In this document: positions 27,952 to 35,689 of the stretch, in pieces
Layout of the letters: each line of letters starts with the position of its first letter
Position numbering within the stretch: position 1 is the stretch's first letter
DNA from: Streptomyces sp. NBRC 110035
GTDB taxonomy: Bacteria; Actinomycetota; Actinomycetes; Streptomycetales; Streptomycetaceae
DNA: 64,000 nt
NCBI RefSeq assembly: GCF_000829695.1
Contig: NZ_BBNN01000024.1
Coordinates: 152,371-216,370, forward strand
Reading direction: 5' to 3'
Notes under the pieces: generated by a model
What the model saw: only the letters and a program-made list of their open reading frames with translations
Database searches by the model: none
What the model was told of the DNA's origin: nothing
Translations under genes and position numbers: made by a program

Positions 27952-29144
27952 GCGACCAGCAGTCACCCCGCAGCTACCCCTTCAGTGAAGCGATCGCTCT
28001 GGACCTCGATCCGCTGTACAGAGAGCTGCGCCAGGAGGAACCCGTCCTCCGGGTTCGCTGCCCTTTCGGCGAGGACGCCTGGCTGGTCACCAAGCACGCG
28101 GACATGAAGAAGATCCTGGGGGATCACCGGTTCAGCCGTGCGATGGCAGCGGAGCACGACGAGTCCCGTCTGACCCCGTTGCCCATCCACACCAGCATCC
28201 TGGGTATGGACCCGCCCGACCACACCCGGCTGCGCAGGCTTCTGGCAAAGGTCTTCACCACGCGCCGCGTCGAGCTGCTGCGTCCCCGGGTCGAAGGCGA
28301 GGCGCACCGGCTGATCGACGGCCTCGTCACTCAGGGGCCACCAGGCGATCTCATGGAGGGGTTCGCGGTTCCCTTCGCCGGTACGGTCGTCTGCGATCTG
28401 CTCGGTGTCCCGTTCGAGGACCGCGAGCGGTTCCGCGGCTGGCTCGACGCCTTTTCCGCCACGACCGTGATGACGGAGGAGGAGATCGAGGCGGACACCG
28501 AGCGGTTGCACGGATACATCGCGCGGCTGATGGCCGCCCGCCGTCAGCAGCCGCAGGACGACCTGATCAGCGCCATGGTCAAGGCCAGCGACGAGGAGGA
28601 GAAGCTCTCCGAGAAGGAGCTGGTGGAGCTGGCGAGTGTCCTGCTGATCGCGGGGCACGAGACGGTCTCGTCGCAGCTCATCGACTCTCTGTACGTCCTG
28701 TTCACCCACCCCGAGCAGCTGGAACTGCTTCAGGGCAAGCGCGAGTCGACGCCGAGGGCGATCGAGGAACTGCTGCGCTATGTGCCCCTCATCTCCCATG
28801 TCACCTTCGCGCGCTACGCCACCGAGGACGTCGAGCTGAGCGGAACGCTTGTCCGTGCGGGCGAATCCGTACTTCCTGCCATTCCCTCGGCCAACCGTGA
28901 TGAATCAGTGTTCGAGAACGCGGACCTTTTCGACCTGACCCGCGAGCACAATCCCCATCTGGGATTCGGGTACGGAATCCACCGTTGCCTGGGTGCGCCG
29001 CTCGCCCGCCTCGAAATGCAGGTGGCACTCGATGCGTTGTTCGCGCGGCTGCCCGGCATGCGGTGTGCCGTTCCCATGAATTCACTGGAATGGAAGGACG
29101 GCATGCAGGTACGGAGCTTGCTGCGGTTGCCAATCGTCTGGTGA
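27948..29144 (+). CDS. Cytochrome P450, TleB-like
   Basis: The 398-residue P450 has a normal bacterial length. Motifs in order: the I-helix LLIAGHETVSSQ, the K-helix E-E-L-L-R (ExxR) and the heme loop FGYGIHRCLG with the cysteine ligand. It is translationally coupled to mbtH. In the tle, ltx and mpn pathways the P450 joins the N-methylvaline nitrogen to C4 of the indole, forming the nine-membered ring of indolactam V. That role is inferred here from cluster context, not from residues. No ferredoxin partner is encoded nearby, so electrons must come from elsewhere. Confidence 0.9.
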   Translation: MSDQQSPRSYPFSEAIALDLDPLYRELRQEEPVLRVRCPFGEDAWLVTKHADMKKILGDHRFSRAMAAEHDESRLTPLPIHTSILGMDPPDHTRLRRLLAKVFTTRRVELLRPRVEGEAHRLIDGLVTQGPPGDLMEGFAVPFAGTVVCDLLGVPFEDRERFRGWLDAFSATTVMTEEEIEADTERLHGYIARLMAARRQQPQDDLISAMVKASDEEEKLSEKELVELASVLLIAGHETVSSQLIDSLYVLFTHPEQLELLQGKRESTPRAIEELLRYVPLISHVTFARYATEDVELSGTLVRAGESVLPAIPSANRDESVFENADLFDLTREHNPHLGFGYGIHRCLGAPLARLEMQVALDALFARLPGMRCAVPMNSLEWKDGMQVRSLLRLPIVW

Positions 29145-29181
29145 ACCACCGGTGAAGTCACGGCACTTGACTGAGGGGACC

Positions 29182-29204
29182 CGCGGACGTGTCATACGTC
29201 CGCG
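29182..29204. terminator. Hairpin between convergent P450 and AKR genes
   Basis: CGCGGACGT at 29182-29190 pairs with ACGTCCGCG at 29196-29204 around the loop GTCAT. It lies 38 bases after the P450 stop and 22 before the AKR stop on the other strand, fitting a shared terminator. Confidence 0.6.
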
Positions 29205-29225
29205 AGGAGGCCCACGCTCGCACCG

Positions 29226-30242
29226 TCAGGCGAGCCGCCAGTCGGGGGACGACGGGCTGCTCCCGACCGTGGCCGCCGGGTCACGGTTGGCCACCGGGCC
29301 GAGGACGGTTTCGATCCGGGCCATGACGTCGTCGTCCAGCCTGGTGCCGGCCGCCTTGACGTTTTCGGTGATCTGCTCGGGCCGGGATGCACCAAGCACG
29401 GCCGCGGAGACACTGGGGTTCTGGAGCACCCACGCGAGCGAGAGTTGCGCGACCGTCAGGCCGCCGTCGGCGGCGATCGGCCGCAACTGCTGCACCCGGC
29501 CGAGGACGTCGTCCGTCAGCCAGGCGGCCAGGACCGTTGAGCCGTCGTTCGAGTCCGTGGCCCGGGAGCCCTCCGGCCACTTGCCGCCCGGCAGATACTT
29601 GCCGGTCAACACGCCTTGGGCCAGGGGCGACCAGACGATTTGCCCGAGGCCGAGCTCCTCGCAGACCGGAATGACCTCGGCCTCGGGCACCCTCCACAGG
29701 GCTGAATACTGCGGCTGGTTGGAGATCAGGGGGATCTTGAGCTCACGGGCGAGGGCGTACCCGTACCTGATCTGGTCCGCGGTCCACTCGGATACGCCGA
29801 TGTAGTGCGCCTTGCCGGAGTGCACCACGTCGGCGAGGGCCTCCATGGTCTCCTCCAGCGGAGTGGAGAGGTCGAACCGGTGAGCCTGGTAGACATCCAC
29901 GTGGTCTGTACCGAGGCGGCGCAGGGAGTTGCCGATCGACTCCTGGATGTGCTTGCGCGAGAGCCCCATGTCGTTGCGGCCCGGCCCGGCCGGGGCGAAG
30001 ACTTTGGTGAGAATCTCCAGGCCCTCCCGGCGCTCTCCCTTCAGCGCCCGGCCGAGGGATTCCTCGGCGTGGGCGTCCGCATAGACGTCCGCGGTGTCGA
30101 AGGTGGTGATTCCGGCGTCAAGTGCCGCGCGCACGCAGGCCAGTTCCGTCCCTTCGCTTCTCGATGAACTCCGGGTCAGCCAGTTGCCGTATGCAATCCG
30201 ACTGACGATTAACCCGCTGCGTCCCAGATGGCGAAAGTCCAT
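29226..30242 (-). CDS. Aldo/keto reductase (potassium-channel beta-subunit type)
   Basis: The 338-residue protein is an intact TIM-barrel AKR. The catalytic tetrad is visible: Asp and Tyr in FDTADVYAD, Lys in EILTKVFAP and His in VYQAHRFD. Cofactor residues occur in SNQPQYSALWR and VLGASRPEQITEN. It would reduce carbonyls with NADPH. It lies convergent to the P450 at the right end of the biosynthetic cluster. It is not part of the published minimal indolactam pathways I know, so it may be a bystander or a tailoring/detoxifying enzyme. Confidence 0.85.
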   Translation of the reverse strand: MDFRHLGRSGLIVSRIAYGNWLTRSSSRSEGTELACVRAALDAGITTFDTADVYADAHAEESLGRALKGERREGLEILTKVFAPAGPGRNDMGLSRKHIQESIGNSLRRLGTDHVDVYQAHRFDLSTPLEETMEALADVVHSGKAHYIGVSEWTADQIRYGYALARELKIPLISNQPQYSALWRVPEAEVIPVCEELGLGQIVWSPLAQGVLTGKYLPGGKWPEGSRATDSNDGSTVLAAWLTDDVLGRVQQLRPIAADGGLTVAQLSLAWVLQNPSVSAAVLGASRPEQITENVKAAGTRLDDDVMARIETVLGPVANRDPAATVGSSPSSPDWRLA

Positions 30243-30717
30243 GGCACCAAATTATCAACGGATTTGGTATCCCTCCGGCGAACGCGCAACTGGCTACGCC
30301 CGTCTCCTGCCTGGCCGGTCTGAGGAGCTGTCTGCAGCAGCACGGAGTGACGTCTGATTCTGCCCTCGCGGGGCCGACGCCGAACGGTCGGCGCCTCAGC
30401 CACCTTGACGAGCCGGCGCTCGGTCAGAGTGGTCGTGACCGTGTCGTACTCAGGCTTCGGCTCGTCCGGGCCCGGACACAGCGCAAGACCGGACCGGAAC
30501 CCGGTCGCCGCCTCCGGCAGGCGGGCCATCCGCAGCTCGGTGGGCCCCACCCGGCCGCCCGGAGATCCTGAGCGGCCTTGGGCTGCGGACCAGGTGCTCT
30601 CCGCACCGTGGTGCCAACCGCGAGGACGGTGACCGGGACGGCGGGCGGCTTCGCTCCGCGGCGGGGCCCGCCCGGTGGGCGCCGGCTTCCCGGCGACCAT
30701 CCATCCCCGCGCCACAT

Positions 30718-30772
30718 CACATGGATCATGGCGGTTCTCCGGGAATCCCGGAGAACCGCCATGATCCATGTG
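30718..30772. repeat. 55-nt near-perfect palindrome
   Basis: Bases 30718-30744 are the exact complement of 30746-30772 around a single A at 30745, giving 27-bp arms. The arms begin CACATGGATCATGGCGGTTC. It could extrude as a cruciform, act as a two-way terminator, or be paired ends of a lost element. No gene adjoins it directly. Confidence 0.8.
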
Positions 30773-30878
30773 GGCCATCTGCGCCGTGACGCCATGCCGA
30801 CCTGGGGAAACGGAGGCAATTCGAGGGACAGCCATCCCGACGAACCCGGGGGATATTGCACGGTTCGAGTGGCCGTGG

Positions 30879-31060
30879 TCATCCGATGGACCGTTCGGCC
30901 TGGGCTTTGGTCCGGGCGAGGCGGCAGGAGTCGGTGCCGGTCTCGACGATGGCCGCGCAGAGCCTGGGACCGGTGAACGTCTTCGTCCACCAGAAGGCCG
31001 CCGACCGGTTCGGGCCGCCGACCGGTTCGTCGGCGCCTGCCAGACCTCGCCCCGCCGCCT
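30879..31060 (-). pseudogene. Degenerate IS21 IstB fragment
   Basis: The minus strand reads WTKTFTGPRLCAAIVETG followed by DSCRLARTKAQ. This resembles the C-terminal end of IS21-family IstB ATPases (F-x-D-P-R-L-C-A-A-I-V-D-R ... I-I-E-T-G-T-D-S-Y-R-L), with a deletion between A-I-V and E-T-G. It is a remnant only. Confidence 0.5.
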
Positions 31061-31240
31061 GCAACTCAATGCCTTCCCCCAGCACGGAACCAGCACGGGA
31101 CAGGTCACCAGGGATGACGAGGGGTGCCCACAGGTCAGCGCCGAACCAGCACCGGCACCACCGACGAGCCCCTCATTGAGGAAGCGACACCCGCCTGAAC
31201 TGCACCTTTACCAAACCGACGGGGCGCACGGTTGCGGTCG

Positions 31241-31867
31241 TCACACGTCGCCGTACGTCTCACCGCCCGGCTCGAAGCGGGCGGTCCCGGCGGTCGCGTC
31301 CGCGAGCCAGGACCGGAAGGCGTCCACATCGGCGTCCGGGAGGGCGATCTCGATCGTGACCTCCTCGCCGTAGCGCACGTCCCGCACCTCGCGTCCCGTG
31401 GAGCGCAGGTCGTTCTGGACCTTGCCGGCCCGCTGGTGGTCGACGGTCACCGCGGCCAGCCGGAACCGGCGCCGGGTGAGCGTGCCGACGCTGTCCAGCG
31501 CCTCGCCGACGGCCCCGCCGTACGCCCGGATGAGCCCGCCCGCGCCGAGCTTGACCCCGCCGTAGTAGCGGGTGACGACGGCGACGACGTACCGCATGTC
31601 GCGGCGCAGCAGCATCTGGAGCATGGGGACGCCCGCGGTGCCGCCGGGTTCGCCGTCGTCGCTCGCCTTCTGGACGGAGGCGTCCGCGCCGATGACGTAC
31701 GCCCAGCAGTTGTGGGTGGCGTCGGCGTGTTCCTTGCGGACGGCGGCGACGAACTCCTGTGCCTCCCGCTCGGTGGCCGCCGGGGCGAGCGCGCACAGGA
31801 AGCGGGAGCGGTTGGTCTCGGTCTCGTGCACACCCGCGCGGGTGACGGTGCGGTACTCGTCCTGCAT
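31241..31867 (-). CDS. YigZ/IMPACT (UPF0029) family protein
   Basis: This 208-residue protein carries the family signature: SRFLCALAPAATEREAQEF near residue 20, then ATHNCWAYVIG, ASDDGEPGGTAGVPMLQ and YYGGVKLGAGGLIRAYG. The last two are diagnostic. A ferredoxin-like C-terminal domain follows. The molecular role of bacterial members is not settled; the fold suggests nucleic acid or ribosome binding. It is the first conserved chromosomal gene to the right of the island. Confidence 0.93.
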   Translation of the reverse strand: MQDEYRTVTRAGVHETETNRSRFLCALAPAATEREAQEFVAAVRKEHADATHNCWAYVIGADASVQKASDDGEPGGTAGVPMLQMLLRRDMRYVVAVVTRYYGGVKLGAGGLIRAYGGAVGEALDSVGTLTRRRFRLAAVTVDHQRAGKVQNDLRSTGREVRDVRYGEEVTIEIALPDADVDAFRSWLADATAGTARFEPGGETYGDV

Positions 31868-31946
31868 CCGGCCACCCTATGCGCAGCCGTCCGGGCGGCA
31901 GGTCACGGGCGGCGGGCGCGGGAGGGCCGGGGACGGGCCGGGAGGC

Positions 31947-32543
31947 CTACCGCGCGGTGCCCCGGGGCACGGTCATCGCGGTCAGCAGGGCGGTGCCGGG
32001 GGCGAGGTCCGCCCAGGCGGCGCCGCGCCAGGAGAGCACCGCGACCGCGGAGGTCGGGAACTTGGCGCGGACCCGGTCGAGCGTGTCGCCCACGCCGTCG
32101 CCGGCCAGCGTCAGGACGAGGTCGGCCAGGCCCGGGTTGTGGCCGATCAGCAGCAGGGTGCCGACTTCGGCGGGCACCTCGCGCACCGCCGCCAGCAGGT
32201 CGGGAACACCGGCGGCGTAGAGCCGCGGCTCGTGCCGGACCGGCGGGGGTGTGTCCCACTGGGCCGCCACCGGCTCCCAGGTCCGGCGCGCGCGTACGGC
32301 GGTGGAACACAGGGCGAGGCCGGGCGTGCCGACGGTCCCGGCGATCACGCGCCCGGCGGCGGGCGCGTCGCGCTCGCCGCGCGCGGCGAGCGGACGGTCG
32401 TGGTCGGGTACGCCCTCGAGCCAGGCGGACTTGGCGTGCCGCAGCACGACCAGCCGGCGCGACGGCCCCGTCCCGGTGTCCCCGGTGCGTTCCGTGGAGC
32501 CGGTGCGTTCCGTCGGCACGGCCCCGCCGGAGGTCCCGGTCAT
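31947..32543 (-). CDS. SixA-like phosphohistidine phosphatase
   Basis: This 198-residue member of the histidine phosphatase superfamily has a Thr/Gly-rich leader of about 27 residues. The catalytic RHAKS motif (R-H-x-K) follows, with A-R-G-E-R-D near residue 55 and the second histidine in LLIGHNPGLADL. SixA enzymes remove phosphate from phosphohistidine in signalling proteins; the target here is unknown. Its start overlaps the stop of the upstream CysS-like gene by four bases, so they form an operon. Confidence 0.87.
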   Translation of the reverse strand: MTGTSGGAVPTERTGSTERTGDTGTGPSRRLVVLRHAKSAWLEGVPDHDRPLAARGERDAPAAGRVIAGTVGTPGLALCSTAVRARRTWEPVAAQWDTPPPVRHEPRLYAAGVPDLLAAVREVPAEVGTLLLIGHNPGLADLVLTLAGDGVGDTLDRVRAKFPTSAVAVLSWRGAAWADLAPGTALLTAMTVPRGTAR

Positions 32544-33370
32544 GCCGGGGCCCCCAGGTCCCGGGTGAGATCGAGGCCGAGCAGCCGGTCGGCGTAGGCG
32601 TACGTCTCGAAGCGGGCGCCGTCCGGCACCTCCGCGTCCTGCTCCACCGCGCGGAGTACGCGGAGCACGCCGACCGCGTCCAGGTCGTCCTCCCAGGCGG
32701 TGCGCAGGGCCACGCGCACCGTGTCGGGGATGGGCCGCGAGGACCGGTGCGCCCAGGCGGCGACCGCACCGCGCCAGCGCCCGAGGGTGCCCTCGGCCTC
32801 GTCCAGGGCGGCGGGGTCGAGCCGCAGCGGACGGCTTCGGGGGTGCGTGAGCAGGGCGAGCCGCAGGACGGCCGGCTCGGCGAGGTCGTCCGGGGCGGTG
32901 AGACCGGCGGGGCCGGCGGCACCAATGGAATCGGCGCGGTCGGCGCCGTCCGACGCGTCACCCGGCCCCTCCTGGTGGACGGGCGCGACGACGACACGCA
33001 CTCCGTCGGGTGTCGCGCCGCCCTCGCTCACCACGTGCAGGACCTGGGCCTCCCCCAGCCCCGTGCCGGCGTCCCGGTCGTCCTCGAAGGGCCGTACGCC
33101 GAGGGCGGCACCCGCGGCACGCAGTTCGGGCAGGTTCCGTTCGCCGTCGAGCAGCGCCCACACCGGGGTGCCGCCGAGTTCCAGGGCGCGCACGAGCAGG
33201 TCGGCGACGAGCAGCACGCGCAGGTTCGTCGGATCGAACCCGCGCGTGTGGGCCTCGACGCGGGTGAGGCCCCGCCGGGCGGGGGTGGCGTCCACGAGTT
33301 CGCCGGTCCGGGCGTCGGTGATGCGCAGCACGAGGCGAGCGTAGGCGCACAAGCGGGTCCGCGCAGTCAT
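32540..33370 (-). CDS. Cysteinyl-tRNA synthetase-like (HUP-fold) protein
   Basis: The protein is 276 residues from the ATG at 33370. It begins LVLRITDARTGELVDATPAR and continues RVLLVADLLVRALELGGTPV, a pattern like the N-terminus of CysS/MshC. However, the zinc cysteines, the HIGH motif and the KMSKS motif of a working synthetase are not visible. The C-terminal half is helical, with WEDDLDAVGVLRVLRAVEQD resembling the CysS helical bundle. It is probably a shortened paralogue without aminoacylation activity. It is coupled by ATGA overlap to the SixA-like gene. The assignment rests on weak pattern similarity. Confidence 0.6.
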   Translation of the reverse strand: MTARTRLCAYARLVLRITDARTGELVDATPARRGLTRVEAHTRGFDPTNLRVLLVADLLVRALELGGTPVWALLDGERNLPELRAAGAALGVRPFEDDRDAGTGLGEAQVLHVVSEGGATPDGVRVVVAPVHQEGPGDASDGADRADSIGAAGPAGLTAPDDLAEPAVLRLALLTHPRSRPLRLDPAALDEAEGTLGRWRGAVAAWAHRSSRPIPDTVRVALRTAWEDDLDAVGVLRVLRAVEQDAEVPDGARFETYAYADRLLGLDLTRDLGAPA

Positions 33371-33514
33371 CTCGCACGCTTTCGGGGGACGCCGTGGCTC
33401 CGGGACGTTCCCCGTGTCCCCGGGAATCACCCCGCGCTCCGGTTCGTTGTCCGGAGGACAGCTCCCTGACGACTGCTACGGCACGACTACGGATACGCCC
33501 CCAGGAGGCCCACG

Positions 33515-33928
33515 GTGTACGGCGACGAGGCAACGGTCCGCAGGATTCTCACCGGGCTCGGCGACACCTGGGCCGTGGTGGGCCTGTCCTCGAACCGGCA
33601 GCGCGCGGCGTACGGCGTCGCCCAGGTGCTGCAGCGCTTCGGCAAGCGTGTGGTGCCGGTGCATCCGAAGGCCGAGACGGTGCACGGCGAGCAGGGGTAC
33701 GCCTCCCTGGCGGACATCCCCTTCGAGGTGGACGTCGTGGACGTGTTCGTGAACAGCGAACTGGCCGGGGCCGTCGCGGACGAGGCGGTCGCCAAGGGTG
33801 CCGAGGCGGTCTGGTTCCAGCTGGACGTCGTCGACGAGGCGGCCTACGAACGGGCCCGTGCGGCGGGCCTGGAGATGGTGATGGACCGCTGCCCCGCGAT
33901 CGAGATACCGCGGCTGGGCCAGGCCTGA
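33515..33928 (+). CDS. CoA-binding domain protein (YccU type)
   Basis: The 137-residue protein starts at a GTG with AGGAGG upstream. It is a single Rossmann-like CoA-binding domain: WAVVGLSSNRQRAAYGVAQ, VVPVHPKAETVHGEQGY, VDVVDVFVNSELA and the final MDRCPAIEIPRLG. The family binds CoA or a nucleotide; no enzyme activity is established. It stands alone on the plus strand before a decayed hydroxylase gene. Confidence 0.88.
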   Translation: MYGDEATVRRILTGLGDTWAVVGLSSNRQRAAYGVAQVLQRFGKRVVPVHPKAETVHGEQGYASLADIPFEVDVVDVFVNSELAGAVADEAVAKGAEAVWFQLDVVDEAAYERARAAGLEMVMDRCPAIEIPRLGQA

Positions 33929-34006
33929 GGTCCACGCCGTCCCAGGCCGTGGACAAGGGCGCGACGCCTCGGCCGCAGCCGAGTGCCGTGCCGTCATAAT
34001 GACCGG

Positions 34007-35225
34007 ATGACGCGGTCCTTTCCCTCTCCTCTTCACTCCAACTCCCTTGCCGCCCAAAGGTTTTCGGTCGTCATCGTGAGTGCCGGTCCGGCCGGGCTCA
34101 CGGTCGGCAGCATCCTGCGGGCGGCCGGTGTGGAGTGCCTGGCCCTGGAGGCCGGGTCGCGGGAGTTCATCGAGCGGCGGCCCCGGGCCGGGGTGACCGA
34201 GGAAGGGGCGGTGCGCGGGCTGGAGCGGCGGGGTCTCGCACGGGACCTGCTGGAGCGGGCCGAACTGCACTCCGCGTGCGAGTTCCGCTTCCACGGGGAG
34301 CGGTACCGCTCCCCCTACCGGAAGCTGACGGGCAGTCACCACTGGATCCGTCCGCAGCCGTTGCTGGTCACGGACCTGGTGCGCGCGTACGCGGACGTGC
34401 GGGGCGGGCAGATCCGGTTCGGCGTGCGGGACGTGCGGCTGCACGACATGGACGGCGACCGGCCGTCGGTGCCGTACACCTGCCCGGAGACCGGCGGGCG
34501 GCAGGTCGTGGAGTGCTCCTTCGTGGCGGGCTGCGACGGGGCCCGCGGGGCGACGCGGGCGCGCTGCCGCCGGAGCGGGCGCGTGTGGCGCGGCACGACT
34601 ACGGCATCGGCTGGCCGGCGCTGCTCGCCGAGGCGCCGTCGGCCGGTGACAGCGTGGTCTTCGGCTGCCACCCGGACGGGTTCGCCGGCCAGATGCCGCG
34701 CAGCCCCGGGGTGACCCGCTACCACCTCCAGTGCCCGCCCGGCTCCGACCCCGCCGACTGGCCGCACGAGCGGGTCTGGGCGGAGCTCCGGCGACGGCTC
34801 GGCGCGGCCGGCGCACCCCTCCGGCCGAGGGGCGGCTGGTCGAGAAGCGCGTGCTGGCCATGCACGACTACGTCACCGAGCCGATGGCGTTCGGGCGCCT
34901 CTTCCTGGCCGGGGACGCGGCGCATCTGGTCGCGCCGATCGCCGCCAAGGGCATGAACCTCGCCCTGCACGACGCCTTCCTGCTCGGTGACGCGCTGGCC
35001 GCTCACCTCACGAGCGGCGACGACAGCGGACTGGCCGGCTACTCGCAGGCGTGCCTGCGGCGCGTGTGGGACCACCAGGAGTTCTCGCAGTGGCTCTCCG
35101 AGCTCTACCACGGCACCGCGGCGGGCGAACCGTTCCGCGCGGGCACCACGCCGGCCCGGCTGCGACGTCTGTTCACGTCCCGCGCCGCGGCCACCGCCTT
35201 CGCCGAGCAGTATCTGGGCACGGCC
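34007..35225 (+). pseudogene. Frameshifted PobA-like FAD hydroxylase
   Basis: A flavoprotein of the 4-hydroxybenzoate 3-monooxygenase family is spread over three frames. From 34007 it reads VVIVSAGPAGLTVGSILRAA, then SHHWIRPQPLLVTDL and SFVAGCDGARGATRA. After a frame change near 34550 it reads HDYGIGWPALLAEAPSAGDS and FGCHPDGFAGQM. After a second near 34815 it reads MAFGRLFLAGDAAHLVAPIA and KGMNLALHDAFLLGDALAAH. The usual GAGPAG of the FAD loop is SAGPAG. Two frameshifts and the altered loop mean it is not functional as read. Confidence 0.85.
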
Positions 35226-35268
35226 CCTCGTACTGACCGGGCGAGCGCCGAGCGCCTCTCCGGCTGCC

Positions 35269-35628
35269 TCAGTCGTGCGGGGGCCGGTCGTTCAGCCGGT
35301 GGTCGGCGACGTTCAGCGCCTCGTCCACCAGCCGCCGCAGGTGTCCGTCGCGCAGTGAGTAGATCACCCTGCGGCCCTCCTTGCGCGTGTCCACGAGTCC
35401 CGCGAGGCGTAGCCGCGCCAGATGCTGGCTGACCGCGGGCCGCGCCGCCCCGCACACCTCCGTGAGCGTGCCCACGTCGGCCTCTCCCCCGGTCAGCGCG
35501 TGCAGCAGGGTCAGCCGGGTGCGGTCACCGAGCAGGGCCAGGAGTTCCGCGGCGAGCGCGAACTGCTCGTCGCCGGGTGTGCGCGGGTGCGCACCGTGCG
35601 CAGATGACAGGTGCATGCGTGCGCTCAT
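35269..35628 (-). CDS. ArsR/SmtB-family metal-responsive repressor
   Basis: This 119-residue protein (start ATG 35628; GTG 35634 also possible) has a winged helix with ALLGDRTRLTLLHAL, then AARPAVSQHLARLRLAGLV and RRVIYSLRDGHLRRLVDEAL. A C-terminal H-x-L-N-D-R-P-P-H-D tail could bind metal, as in alpha5-site sensors. It is divergent from a cation efflux gene and overlaps an inverted repeat at its start. The likely job is to repress the transporter until zinc, cobalt or nickel rises. Confidence 0.9.
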   Translation of the reverse strand: MSARMHLSSAHGAHPRTPGDEQFALAAELLALLGDRTRLTLLHALTGGEADVGTLTEVCGAARPAVSQHLARLRLAGLVDTRKEGRRVIYSLRDGHLRRLVDEALNVADHRLNDRPPHD

Positions 35629-35636
35629 ACGCACAT
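35615..35636. promoter_or_regulatory. Candidate ArsR operator
   Basis: TGCGT at 35616-35620 and ACGCA at 35629-35633 form an inverted repeat around GCGCTCAT. It covers the start codon of the repressor gene and lies 54 bases before the efflux gene. The layout resembles 12-2-12 sites of SmtB-type repressors. Confidence 0.4.
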
Positions 35637-35689
35637 AATGGCCCCGTGGGCGACAGCCCGTCCACCTCGCGCACCGGAAGGGGACCCAC

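Larger units (their letters stand above)
30243..31240. other. Gene-poor right margin of the island
   Basis: About 1 kb without a convincing intact gene. It contains a 55-nt palindrome (30718-30772) and an IS21 IstB remnant (about 30879-31060), described separately. The rest shows only short overlapping frames typical of GC-rich spacer. Intact chromosomal genes resume at 31241. Confidence 0.6.

Noticed and set aside
33983..34006. Earlier start for the pobA-like pseudogene
   Set aside because: The family N-terminus begins after the ATG at 34007 and the upstream codons show no conservation.
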